Assembly: GCA_963744875.1 (NCBI GenBank)
Contig: CAVUVQ010000010.1
Coordinates: 682,001-746,000 of the forward strand
Length of the DNA stretch: 64,000 nucleotides
Direction: 5' to 3'
DNA from: JACDAE01 sp963744875
GTDB lineage: Bacteria > Chloroflexota > Ktedonobacteria > Ktedonobacterales > Ktedonobacteraceae
Position numbers and translations under genes: made by a program. Position 1 is the first letter of the stretch. Each line of letters begins with the position of its first letter. Below are positions 18,546-26,980 of this stretch, in pieces. Below the pieces are notes generated by a model. That model was not told the DNA's origin, searched no databases, and saw only the letters and a list, made by a program, of their open reading frames with translations.

Positions 18546-19250
18546 TTAGAACGTACCAAACTGGCGGTCACCGGCATCACCCAGGCCTGGTACAATATAG
18601 CCCAGTTCATTCAATTCTTCATCGAGGGCGGCGATATAGATATCGATATCGGGATGGGCCTGGGTCAGCTTCAAAAGGCCATAGGGAGCGGCAATAATAC
18701 CGACGTAAGAGAGGCGAGGAATGCCGCGCCGCTTGAGAATATTGATGGCATCAATTGCAGATCCACCAGTTGCCAGCATAGGGTCAACCGCATAGCAGAC
18801 CTGGAGATTGACTTTATATGGCAACTGGTTATAGTATTCTAACGCCTGCAATGTATGCTCATCGCGGCGGAGTCCGAGGTGCCAGACCTGAGCATCGGAG
18901 ATAACCTCACGGAAGCCTTCAGCCAGTCCAAGGCCAGCACGCAATATAGGAGTAATGCCGATGCCGCCGGCCAGTTTATAGCCCTGCATCGTCGCCAGTG
19001 GCGTCTCCGTCGCGCATGTTTCGAGAGCCAGGCCAGCGGTGGCTTCGTACGCCAGCAACTCGCCGATCTCTTTCACCAGGCGGTAGAACTCTGGTGAGAG
19101 GGTACTCTTGTTACGCAATGCGGTTAGTTTATGCGCCATCACGGGATGCTGCGAAACATGGATTCCGGGCAGACTGAGTACCTCGTCGCGTGTTGGCTGC
19201 ACAATGCCCTGCATAGGAAATCTGGGCTGCTCACTCCCTGTATCAATCAT
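18546..19250 (-). CDS. upp: uracil phosphoribosyltransferase
   Basis: Converts uracil and PRPP to UMP in pyrimidine salvage. The 234-residue protein has the family landmarks HKLTALRN, the TP repeat (ATETPL), GGIGITPILRAGLGLAEG, the PRPP loop VDPMLATGGSAIDAI and the uracil-binding end YIVPGLGDAGDRQFGT. The N-terminal extension of about 25 residues is longer than in E. coli. ATG 19250 is preferred because GAGGAG lies ten bases upstream; the GTG at 19268 overlaps that site. Confidence 0.95.
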   Translation of the reverse strand: MIDTGSEQPRFPMQGIVQPTRDEVLSLPGIHVSQHPVMAHKLTALRNKSTLSPEFYRLVKEIGELLAYEATAGLALETCATETPLATMQGYKLAGGIGITPILRAGLGLAEGFREVISDAQVWHLGLRRDEHTLQALEYYNQLPYKVNLQVCYAVDPMLATGGSAIDAINILKRRGIPRLSYVGIIAAPYGLLKLTQAHPDIDIYIAALDEELNELGYIVPGLGDAGDRQFGTF

Positions 19251-19375
19251 ACTAAATTCGCTCCTCACATAGAATTAGTCCTTCAATGAAATTGTAACAG
19301 AAGTAGGGATAGGCGTCGAGTGGGAGTCAGATTTAGCGTGCCCACCTGTCCACAAGTGGAAAATCGGGAAAAAGG

Positions 19376-19404
19376 TTGCAGCCACCGTCAGACTCCCCTA
19401 TAAT
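19376..19404 (+). promoter_or_regulatory. promoter TTGCAG-17-TATAAT
   Basis: TTGCAG (19376-19381) and a perfect TATAAT (19399-19404) at 17-base spacing. The transcript would start near 19411, ahead of AAAGGA and the ATG at 19451. It also rules out the upstream in-frame start, which falls on the -35 box. Confidence 0.75.
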
Positions 19405-19450
19405 GACAGCAATTCTTCTAGCGAACTTATTTACACGTAAAGGAATAAGC

Positions 19451-20128
19451 ATGAATATTGAGGGGACATACACTTTTCAGTCAAGGCTGACTGAGATACG
19501 GCAGAGTCTAACCCGGCAAGAGGTGCTACAACAGGCTATTCCTGGTTTAGAACACCTGGAACCGATTGAGAACAATCGTTACAACGTGGCCATACATATT
19601 AAATATCCACCACTGGCTGGTACATATCAGGGGCAGGTCTCTTTCATGGAAGACCAGCAACCCGCTTCCTATCGTCTGCTCATTGAAAATAATGGTGGTC
19701 CCAATACCATTGCAGGGGTTGGGAGCATTCAATTGAGCGAGATTGGTGATAACACCACCGTTATTTATAAAGGAACGTTGACACTTAATAAACGCGGCAC
19801 GCGCCTGATACCTGCGGTTACTAAAGGGGCTGTAAAGCTGTTGATTCAACAATTCTTTACATCTTTATCCGACCAGTTGCGTGTGGATCATCCACATATT
19901 GGAGAAGACGAGTTCGGCGAAGCAACAGATGTCGCGCCAATTTATTCCGTACCTGCTACATCTGAGGTTTCATCCTCTTTCATATACAAAATTGTGCGCA
20001 TCCTTGGAGTGGGTCAGGGCAATGCTTTAGAGGAAGAGATCTGGGCACGGCGCATACGACAAATCGGTCTTCTCTCAGGCTTTCTGGTGTTGGTCTGGAT
20101 TGGTACACGGCTACCGCGCAAAAGGTGA
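19451..20128 (+). CDS. CoxG-like SRPBCC protein with C-terminal anchor
   Basis: A 225-residue protein. Residues 1-150 follow the carbon-monoxide-dehydrogenase subunit G (SRPBCC fold) pattern: MNIEGTYTFQS, LQQAIPGLEHLEP, YNVAIHIKYPPLAGTYQGQV, and a core ending FFTSLSDQL. The C-terminus has a hydrophobic helix (IGLLSGFLVLVWIGT), as in CoxG proteins that recruit AAA+ factors to the membrane. No CO dehydrogenase genes are nearby, so it may be a general polyketide-cyclase-like protein. The start is set by AAAGGA seven bases upstream. Confidence 0.8.
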   Translation: MNIEGTYTFQSRLTEIRQSLTRQEVLQQAIPGLEHLEPIENNRYNVAIHIKYPPLAGTYQGQVSFMEDQQPASYRLLIENNGGPNTIAGVGSIQLSEIGDNTTVIYKGTLTLNKRGTRLIPAVTKGAVKLLIQQFFTSLSDQLRVDHPHIGEDEFGEATDVAPIYSVPATSEVSSSFIYKIVRILGVGQGNALEEEIWARRIRQIGLLSGFLVLVWIGTRLPRKR

Positions 20129-20144
20129 GTTGGTGATCTGGCTC

Positions 20145-21338
20145 TTATGGTTCCATCATTGAGCGCAGACGAGCTTTCCAATCATTATCATTATCGGGAG
20201 CCTGTTCGGGAGCGGAGACGCTCCAACTGCGCGTTCCATCTGCCGCTTTACTAGCGGAGGTACGACGCAGGTCGCCACCTTTGTCATTCAGGTTGCGCAA
20301 CGCAGTCCATGCTGCTTTGCGCACATCTTGAACGGGATCATTAAGCAATTGGCGAATAGCTTCCTCTGCCGATTTCACATCCATACGGCCCAGGGCGCGA
20401 GCGCTGGCGGCACGTTCATCGGAAGTTGCGCCTTGTAGCAAAGGAAGAAGATCGGGGACCAGTTGGGGCAGAACCAGGTCACTGATCAGGCGTAGCAAAC
20501 GACTTCGTCGCATGGGGTGAACAAGATGAGAGAGGGCGGCACGGCAATCGTCAGCGATCTGAGCTTTGTTTTTAATAATGCCCTTTGTCTTTGCCTCAGC
20601 CACGGCCATTTCTGGCGATAGAGAAGCTGTGCCACGCAAAAATGGCTCGATCCAGGGGGCAACATCATCGGGCTGATCGGTATTCTCATGTACCTGCAAA
20701 ATGGAATGGTAGTTCTCGTCAAGCCAATGGTAGAGGGCCAGGGTCACTTCGGCATCGCGAGCAGCATATGCAACCATTGCCGGGGGCAAGGGACGGCGCG
20801 TCCAGTCCGTACGTTGCAGGCTCTTATCCAGGCGCATGTGGAACGCACGCTGCAACATTGCGGCTAGAGATGACTCGTGTTGACCAAAAATCGAGCGGCT
20901 CGTGGCTTCTAGATCATAATAGTGAACAACATTGAGTCCCCGCTCAGCCATCACGCGCATATCTCCGCCTGCGCCATGCAGCAGTACCACAATAGCAGGA
21001 TTGCCGACCACAGCAATCAAGGGCGAAAGATCTTGCAGACGCAACGTATCTACAACAAAACAATGCCCATCGATAGCTATTTGCAACAATGCCAGGCGTG
21101 GAACCGTCGTTCCAGCTATTGCCTGATTACGAGAACGTGCCTGTGCAAATTCGGCATCAATTGCAACCACCTGGGACATACTAAGAACACCGACTGCATG
21201 CAATAATTGATCTCTACGATCAACCCAGACACGCTCCCCTTTTGGAGGGAGCTGACCAGCAGGTGCGGTTGGCCCAAGATAGCCCGGTTGTACAGGTTCC
21301 TGGTCCTCTGGCTCTGTCAGCGGCACATTTTCACTCAA
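20145..21338 (-). CDS. ribonuclease D-type 3'-5' exonuclease fused to HEAT repeats
   Basis: A 397-residue protein. The DEDDy exonuclease domain (about 45-225) has Asp61 and Glu63 in AIDAEF, Asp126 in GAGGDMRVM, and Tyr191 with Asp195 in YAARDAEVT. It would trim RNA 3' ends, as in tRNA processing. In place of the usual HRDC domains, residues about 285-365 hold HEAT/PBS-type repeats (DLLPLLQGATSDERAASARA, then DPVQDVRKAAWTALRNL). The first 35 residues are proline-rich and probably disordered. It converges with the CoxG-like gene. The substrate is not evident from the neighbours. Confidence 0.83.
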   Translation of the reverse strand: MSENVPLTEPEDQEPVQPGYLGPTAPAGQLPPKGERVWVDRRDQLLHAVGVLSMSQVVAIDAEFAQARSRNQAIAGTTVPRLALLQIAIDGHCFVVDTLRLQDLSPLIAVVGNPAIVVLLHGAGGDMRVMAERGLNVVHYYDLEATSRSIFGQHESSLAAMLQRAFHMRLDKSLQRTDWTRRPLPPAMVAYAARDAEVTLALYHWLDENYHSILQVHENTDQPDDVAPWIEPFLRGTASLSPEMAVAEAKTKGIIKNKAQIADDCRAALSHLVHPMRRSRLLRLISDLVLPQLVPDLLPLLQGATSDERAASARALGRMDVKSAEEAIRQLLNDPVQDVRKAAWTALRNLNDKGGDLRRTSASKAADGTRSWSVSAPEQAPDNDNDWKARLRSMMEP

Positions 21339-21511
21339 TGAACCACCATTTTCTACCTTCTAATGTAAATTGATAAGGCTGTGTATACACTATAACAGAT
21401 TTCATAGCAAACGTATAGAGCATCTTTACATCTTTAATAGGACATCTATCTTGTAAGTTCGGTCAAGGCCCATCCACAGGATAAGCCTATCCACGAATTA
21501 TCGGGTCAGGA

Positions 21512-21540
21512 TTGACTTGTACCCAACCTCTTCCTATGTT
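21512..21540 (+). promoter_or_regulatory. promoter TTGACT-17-TATGTT
   Basis: A near-consensus -35 TTGACT (21512-21517) and TATGTT (21535-21540) are 17 bases apart and about 45 bases before the carbonic anhydrase start. Confidence 0.65.
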
Positions 21541-21584
21541 AGACTAGTGACAAGTAGTATGTACTGCTCCATAAACAAAGAAAG

Positions 21585-22178
21585 ATGCACTTTACTATGC
21601 TTGACGAAATTTTAGCAAATAACGCACGTTTCCTTCAGGAACATACATTGTCACCTATCGGCCATGCACCGCGCAAACATACCGCCCTGATAACGTGTAT
21701 GGATTGCCGCCTGGTCACGATGTTTGAGGAGGCGCTAGGTCTGCAACGCGGAGATGTGCTGGAGTTACGCACAGCGGGCGCAACTATTCCTGAAGGGGAG
21801 CGTGCGCATGCGGCTAATGACCTTATTCGCTCCCTGGCCGGGGGCATCTACCTGCTTGGTGTGCGCAAAGTTCTGGTCATCGGGCATACGGAATGCGGCC
21901 TGGGCCATGTCAACGCGACCGCGCTAACGGCCTCTATGCAGGCGTTAGGGGTAGATCCACAAAAATTGATACAGCAAGAGGGGTTGGGGGATATAAATGG
22001 TCTGATGCGCTGGCTGGGTGCCTTTCAGGATGTACATGTGAATGTTAAAGAGGTTGTAGACGCAATTCGCACCAGTCCATTTCTGCCACACATTCCCGTG
22101 CATGGTCTGGTGATCGATATCAACAGCGGGAAATTGACGGTTGTTGATCGTGATGCCAGGGAAGCGAGTATGGCGTAG
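21585..22178 (+). CDS. beta-class carbonic anhydrase
   Basis: Interconverts CO2 and bicarbonate. The 197-residue protein has the zinc ligands Cys38 (CMDCR, with the catalytic Asp40-Arg42 dyad), His101 and Cys104 (GHTECG). RTAGA at 62-66 is also typical. The short form and GHTECGL are typical of clade D enzymes. Start ATG 21585 or 21597; neither has a good ribosome site. It has its own promoter and is followed by a hairpin repeat that may end transcription. Confidence 0.93.
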   Translation: MHFTMLDEILANNARFLQEHTLSPIGHAPRKHTALITCMDCRLVTMFEEALGLQRGDVLELRTAGATIPEGERAHAANDLIRSLAGGIYLLGVRKVLVIGHTECGLGHVNATALTASMQALGVDPQKLIQQEGLGDINGLMRWLGAFQDVHVNVKEVVDAIRTSPFLPHIPVHGLVIDINSGKLTVVDRDAREASMA

Positions 22179-22188
22179 GGTGGGACGA

Positions 22189-22278
22189 CGGACGCTTATA
22201 AATCGTGCCCCTACACCAGCGGCATAAGAGTAAATCATGGTCAATATGGTGTAGGGGCGCGATTTATAAGCCCGTCCG
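22189..22278. repeat. paired palindromic element, GTAGGGGC family
   Basis: Left arm 22189-22218 (CGGACGCTTATAAATCGTGC, then CCCTACACCA) faces right arm 22247-22278 (TGGTGTAGGGGCGCGATTTA, then TAAGCCCGTCCG), with 28 bases between. It is the best example in this window of two inverted units making one REPIN-like hairpin. Confidence 0.82.
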
Positions 22279-22289
22279 CTGAAAGGTTG

Positions 22290-22555
22290 CTAGACAACGT
22301 CGATTTTGTCGAAATCCGGGGTATAGGCCGAGCCGTTAGAGAAGGTTATGGTATTGTTCCCTGCCTTGAGGTTGACCGATATATTCATCGTTACCACCTC
22401 GTTCCAATCGCCAGTGGCTGCGAAACTGACGGTAAAGGATGTGCCACCGTTGATGCTAATATCGGCGGTACGATACGTACCCACACCATAGGTAGATGTG
22501 TCACCATCAATAACAGAAGGTGAGATCGACTCAAATAGAATAATATGCTGCTTAA
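22290..22555 (-). pseudogene. relic of a CBM35-like carbohydrate-binding domain
   Basis: On the minus strand the frame reads SVIDGDTSTYGVGTYRTADI, then SINGG, a tryptophan segment DWNEVVTMN, and ISVNLKAGNNTITFSNGS with YTPDFDKIDV. This matches the last roughly 65 residues of the alpha-galactosidase at 23939-25709 (ISINGG, LNAGNNTIKFSN, APDFDKI). No catalytic domain or start codon with a ribosome site is present, so it is a leftover fragment, apparently of a second secreted glycosidase. Confidence 0.7.
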
Positions 22556-22674
22556 TTAGCTGATGTCAATGTTCCGTATGGAGATCTGATGATTATCCAT
22601 GCAGAAAGGGGAAGATGCGTAGGGGCGGTACATACCCATCTTCGCAATGGTTCCTCCGGAGGGATGGGATCTGA

Positions 22675-22704
22675 TTGGTGGTAGCGCAAAGGATATGCTA
22701 CAAT
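22675..22704 (+). promoter_or_regulatory. candidate promoter TTGGTG-18-TACAAT
   Basis: TTGGTG (22675-22680) and TACAAT (22699-22704) with 18-base spacing predict a start near 22711. This fits translation of the SGNH lipoprotein from 22744, not from an earlier in-frame TTG. Confidence 0.5.
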
Positions 22705-22743
22705 ATTAGTCAAAGGTCACTATTGAACAATGAAACGACACTT

Positions 22744-23502
22744 ATGAAAACACGTTCACAACCAATATCCCAGTGTATTACACTCCTGCTCACGCTTATC
22801 ATCACTCTTACTCTTGTTGCTTGTGGTGGGACAAACAGCCCACAGGCAGGACGGGCAACGGCTATTCCCCAACCAACACAACCGACACAACCTGTTTCTG
22901 GACAACAGTTGCTGACAGGATCGGTAACGTATGTTGCATTAGGAGCGTCCGATGCGGTTGGTGTTGGTACCGACCAGCCAGCAACACAGGGTTATGTTCC
23001 TCTACTGGCACAAAAGCTGCCCAAGGATTCGCATCTCATCAATCTGGGAGTGAGTGGTATTCATCTGCATGAAGCACTCAGCCAGGAATTGCCCCTGGCG
23101 CTTACGACGAATCCGCGCCTGATCACAATTTGGCTGGTGGCAAACGATTTTATCGCCAACGTCTCATACACTAGCTATATGCAGGACTTAAATACGCTCC
23201 TGATGCGCCTGCGTAGTGGGACGCAAGCGCGTATCGTCATGGCAAATCTGCCTGATCTTACACGGCTGCCCATCTTCTCGCGTTTCAGTAAGCAGCAAAA
23301 AGCGACAACATTAGCAACGATCGTACGCTGGAACGCCAGTATCGCCAGTACAGCCAGGCGCTATAACGTCAGTATCGTCGATCTTATGTCCCAGGCCAGT
23401 CTGCTTACGTCGCATCCTGAATACATCAGCGGTGATGGCTTCCATCCGAGCGCAGCGGGTTATGTGCAACTGGCAAATCTTTTCTGGGAGGAGATCCGGT
23501 AG
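22744..23502 (+). CDS. SGNH/GDSL hydrolase lipoprotein
   Basis: A 252-residue secreted esterase-type protein. The signal peptide (residues 1-27) ends in a lipobox, LTLVAC, so Cys would be lipidated. Block I is YVALGASDAVGVG with the nucleophile Ser; block II has NLGVSG; block III has WLVANDF with Asn; block V has DGFHPSAAG, giving Asp and His. The substrate (ester, acyl group on a glycan) is unknown. A close paralogue with the same layout lies at 37208-37960. Confidence 0.87.
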   Translation: MKTRSQPISQCITLLLTLIITLTLVACGGTNSPQAGRATAIPQPTQPTQPVSGQQLLTGSVTYVALGASDAVGVGTDQPATQGYVPLLAQKLPKDSHLINLGVSGIHLHEALSQELPLALTTNPRLITIWLVANDFIANVSYTSYMQDLNTLLMRLRSGTQARIVMANLPDLTRLPIFSRFSKQQKATTLATIVRWNASIASTARRYNVSIVDLMSQASLLTSHPEYISGDGFHPSAAGYVQLANLFWEEIR

Positions 23503-23938
23503 GGGCCGGACTGGTCCCAATATCGTAAATTATATTGACAATATATTTCCATTATGCTATCATCACTATCTAGAAATTTGTTGATCTGTATGCCCTAATG
23601 ACTCTCATGGTGAACTGGGATCACGAGTTTCCTCTGAGTTTTCGCTAAGGAAGGAGAAATATGAGATACCTTCTCCAACTGTTCTCTTATTCAATTTCAC
23701 TATGCCCACAGCTTCAACGGGCGGTTCCTTCTGGACCAGTTTCTGCTTACCCCCTGTCAGGTGGCCCGGCATTGAGCCATTCTTACATCACATGCAACAT
23801 TTCTCGACTCGCCACCCTCCCTTCCACCCTCTTCCAGCAAAAAAATACAACTGGGGTATACAGGAAACTCCCTATCTAGACACAATGTTTTTGTGAAAAT
23901 AGCAGTGGGTACGTTCCCACTATTCAAGGAGCGAAAGT
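23503..23938. other. intergenic gap with one doubtful small ORF
   Basis: This 436-base gap separates the lipoprotein gene and the alpha-galactosidase. It contains the strong Shine-Dalgarno string AAGGAAGGAG followed by ATG at 23661, opening a 72-codon frame (23661-23879) with no recognisable domain and rich in Leu, Ser and Pro. A small GTGGG/CCCAC hairpin lies at 23905-23920 just before the galactosidase ribosome site. The small ORF could be a leader peptide or chance. Confidence 0.3.
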
Positions 23939-25709
23939 ATGAATGTACGGATACTACGAACAAAGAAGTTTTCCCTCTTTTTTGCCTTGCTAGTAGTTGC
24001 ATCCCTGTGGGCTTTCGGGAACTCGCGCCCGCAGGTCATCCATGCCAGTGCGGCCCATCCTGCAGAAAACAATGGCCTTGGACAAACCCCTTTTATGGGG
24101 TGGAGTACATGGAGCTATGTGGGGAAAAATCCAACGGAAGCCAACATCGAGGCGCAGGCCAGGGTGGAAGCCAGCAAACTAAAGGCCTATGGGTATAACT
24201 ACGTCTTGTTAGATGATTGGTATTATCTAAATCCAGCAACCACAGTGGATCAGTATGGACGCTGGGTGATTGATTCCTCCAAGTTCCCCCATGGCATTGC
24301 AGCAGTGGCAAACTACGTCCACAGCCTCGGCCTGAAGTTTGGTTTCTACCTCACCCCTGGTATTCCAGTGGCGGCGGTCAACCAGAATACGCCGATTGAG
24401 GGTACCAGCTATCACGCGAGGGATATTGCCGATACCAGTAAACACGAGATCAACTATAACTATGGTAACGGCCCTGGCGGCGGTAACGGCACAAAAAATA
24501 CTGTCATGTACTACATCAATTATAGCAAACCAGGCGCACAGGCTTACATCAACTCCTGGGCGAATCAAGCTAGCCTCCTGGGGCATTGATTATCTGAAGA
24601 TCGACGGAGTTGGATCTTTCGACATTCCTGATGTTCAGGCCTGGTCTACTGCGCTCAAACAAAGCGGGCGTCCCATTCTCTTCGACCTCTCCAACGAACT
24701 GAATATCAACAACATCAGTACCTGGCAGCAGTATGCCAATGCCTGGCGTATTGATGGTGATGTGGAATGTTACAACTGTGGGTCGAACCTGACCAACTGG
24801 GCCCATGTCACAACGCGTTTCACCGATGCTCCAAAGTGGGTTCAGGATGGCAAACCAGGAGGGTGGAATGACCTGGATGCGCTCCAGATCTCTGATGGTG
24901 CCCTCAATGGAATCAACAACGCCGAGCGGCAAACCTACATGACGCTCTGGAGCATCGAGGCGGCTCCCCTTTATGCTGGTGATGATCTAACCCGTATGGA
25001 CAGTTATGGTCTCTCCCTGTTGACCAACACTGAGGTGATCGCGGTAGACCAGGCGGGGCACATTGCACATCCAGTCTCGCAGGCCTCGAACCAGCAGGTC
25101 TGGTTTTCCAACAACGGAAACGGTACCTATACTGTGGCCCTCTTTAATCTGGGCAGTGCGACCGCAACCGTGACGGCCAACTGGAGCAATCTGGGTTTCA
25201 GCGGTTCGGCGTCGGTACGTGATTTGTGGAGTCACAGCAACCTGGGCAGTTTCAATGGCAGTTTTGGTGCCAGCCTCGGTGCCCATGCCTCGCGCCTGCT
25301 GATGGTTACCCCTGGTAGTACAAGCGGCACATCCTACGAAGCCGAAGCCGGGGCCAATACCCTTGCCGGAGGGGCAGTCGCCGCGAGTTGTACGGCCTGT
25401 TCTGGCGGCAAAAACGTTGGCTATGTGGGCAAAACTGGCACGTTGCAATTCAACAATCTCAATGTCGCAAAGGCTGGTACCCACTCCCTGACGATCTACT
25501 ACGTAGATGGAGATGCAGGTAGATCGGCCCAGATGAGCATCAATGGAGGTGCAACCAGCACCCTCAATTTCCATGGTACCAACGACAGCAACTGGGATAA
25601 CGTGCAGAGCATGGTGGTCTCGGTTTCGTTGAATGCAGGTAACAATACGATCAAGTTCTCTAATGCGTCTAACTGGGCACCCGACTTCGATAAGATCACG
25701 CTCAGTTAA
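23939..25709 (+). pseudogene. secreted GH27 alpha-galactosidase with CBM35, frameshifted
   Basis: Would remove terminal alpha-galactose from plant oligo- and polysaccharides outside the cell. ATG 23939 has AAGGAG seven bases upstream. A signal peptide (about 1-38) is followed by GLGQTPFMGWSTWSYVG and YNYVLLDDWYY. The first frame ends at 24589; the second continues LASWGIDYLKIDGVG, holding the nucleophile Asp, then GGWNDLDALQ, a C-terminal beta domain and a CBM35-like module (about 465-590). One inserted base near 24568 separates the frames. Without it the product is about 590 residues, a normal architecture. A relic of a similar CBM is at 22290. Confidence 0.88.
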
Positions 25710-25723
25710 GTTCGTCTGATTGC

Positions 25724-25758
25724 GCACGGGTTTGTTCGCTCCGCTCACAAACCCGTGC
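25724..25758. terminator. hairpin after the alpha-galactosidase
   Basis: Twelve-bp arms GCACGGGTTTGT and ACAAACCCGTGC around an 11-base loop, 14 bases past the stop codon. There is no clear T-run after it, so it may be a terminator or just a member of the palindromic repeat set. Confidence 0.45.
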
Positions 25759-25848
25759 CTTCCCCATTGCAAGCATGTGGTCCCTTGCAACCGCACTTAT
25801 GGTTTTCCTTGCTTAGAATTGGAAAGCCCCTGACAAAGTCCTATTTCG

Positions 25849-25876
25849 TTGCAACCCCGACACACTATGTTATACT
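25849..25876 (+). promoter_or_regulatory. promoter TTGCAA-16-TATACT for a leaderless operon
   Basis: TTGCAA (25849-25854) and TATACT (25871-25876) are 16 bases apart. The predicted start falls on the ATG at 25883, so the first gene of the envelope operon is probably translated from a leaderless mRNA. Confidence 0.65.
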
Positions 25877-25882
25877 ACTTCT

Positions 25883-26173
25883 ATGGTTATAGGTGCTTGT
25901 GAAATCACATTACATCTGCCCGAATGCCACACATTGAAGGAGAAACGGCAGATTATTAAGTCTGTTCTCGCGCGTGTGCGCAATCAGTTCGAGGTAGCAA
26001 TCGCAGAAGTCGAAGAGAACGACCTCTGGCAGATTGCGGTTCTCGGCGTTACCTGTGTCAGTAATAGTAGTCAGCATGCCAGCAATGTTCTTGAGAACGT
26101 GCGGCATTATATCGAAGAATCGCGTCCCGACATAGTTCTTTCTAATATCGAGAGCGAAATAATACATTGGTAA
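25883..26173 (+). CDS. DUF503 (YlxP-like) protein
   Basis: A 96-residue protein matching the DUF503 family across its full length: HTLKEKRQIIKSVLARVRNQ, then FEVAIAEVEENDLWQIAVLG and the late HYIEESRPDIVLSNIESEII. In Firmicutes the related YlxP sits with rbfA and infB and is thought to help ribosome assembly. Here it heads an operon for envelope glycans. There is no leader for a ribosome site, consistent with the promoter position. Confidence 0.82.
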   Translation: MVIGACEITLHLPECHTLKEKRQIIKSVLARVRNQFEVAIAEVEENDLWQIAVLGVTCVSNSSQHASNVLENVRHYIEESRPDIVLSNIESEIIHW

Positions 26174-26191
26174 AGTTTTTGAGAAATATAT

Positions 26192-26980
26192 ATGTCGTTA
26201 TCAATTGATATGTCTGATCTTCATTTACCGGCGTCCGCCTTCGTTGCAGGCGTGCGTGTTGATCGCGTTACTCAGGTGCAGGCGCTGGACGCGATCGAGC
26301 AAATCATAGCAATACGTCGCCAGCATGACAACCAGGTACAGTGTCAGCAGGTTGTTACGGTCAACCCTGAGTTTTTGATGATGGCCCAACACAATCATGA
26401 ATTTCGCAACGCTATCAATGAGGCGACGCTGGTTGTTGCCGATGGTATGGGCATTGTGTGGGCCACGCGTTACCTGCGTGAAGCGGTCCCTGAGCGCATT
26501 ACGGGCACCGATCTCTTGCCTGAACTGGCACGACGCTGCGCTGCGAAAGGGTATCGGCTCTATCTGCTTGGCGCTGCACCCGGTGTAGCGGAACTGGCGG
26601 CTGAACGGCTGTGCGCAGTGGCACCAGGGCTACACATTGCAGGAACATATGCCGGGTCACCAGCTCTCGCTGAAGAAACAGAGATTATCGAGCGTGTGCG
26701 TAATGCACAGGCTGATGTGCTCTGTGTCGCTTATGGAGCACCTGCGCAGGATCTATGGATTGCGCGTAACCTCGCACGTTTGCCCGTTGCGGTTGCGATC
26801 GGCGTTGGAGGCGCATATGACTTTCTCTCCGGTCGACAGCAACGTGCGCCAGAGATTATGCAACGGAGCGGACTGGAATGGCTGTATCGTCTTTACCGTG
26901 AACCCTGGCGCTGGCGTCGTATGCTTGCCTTACCACAAAGCGTCCTTGTAGTTCTATTGAAAGGGCGCGGCAAATCATGA
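26192..26980 (+). CDS. WecG/TagA-family glycosyltransferase
   Basis: A 262-residue GT26 enzyme that transfers an aminosugar, typically N-acetylmannosamine, to an undecaprenyl-diphosphate-linked sugar at the inner membrane face. Family features: TVNPEFLMMAQ near the start, ATLVVADGMGIVWA, ERITGTDLLPEL, YRLYLLGAAPGVAE, ADVLCVAYGAPAQDLWI and GVGGAYDFLSG. It overlaps the next gene by four bases (ATGA). It likely begins synthesis of a secondary cell-wall polymer or surface glycan. Confidence 0.88.
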   Translation: MSLSIDMSDLHLPASAFVAGVRVDRVTQVQALDAIEQIIAIRRQHDNQVQCQQVVTVNPEFLMMAQHNHEFRNAINEATLVVADGMGIVWATRYLREAVPERITGTDLLPELARRCAAKGYRLYLLGAAPGVAELAAERLCAVAPGLHIAGTYAGSPALAEETEIIERVRNAQADVLCVAYGAPAQDLWIARNLARLPVAVAIGVGGAYDFLSGRQQRAPEIMQRSGLEWLYRLYREPWRWRRMLALPQSVLVVLLKGRGKS

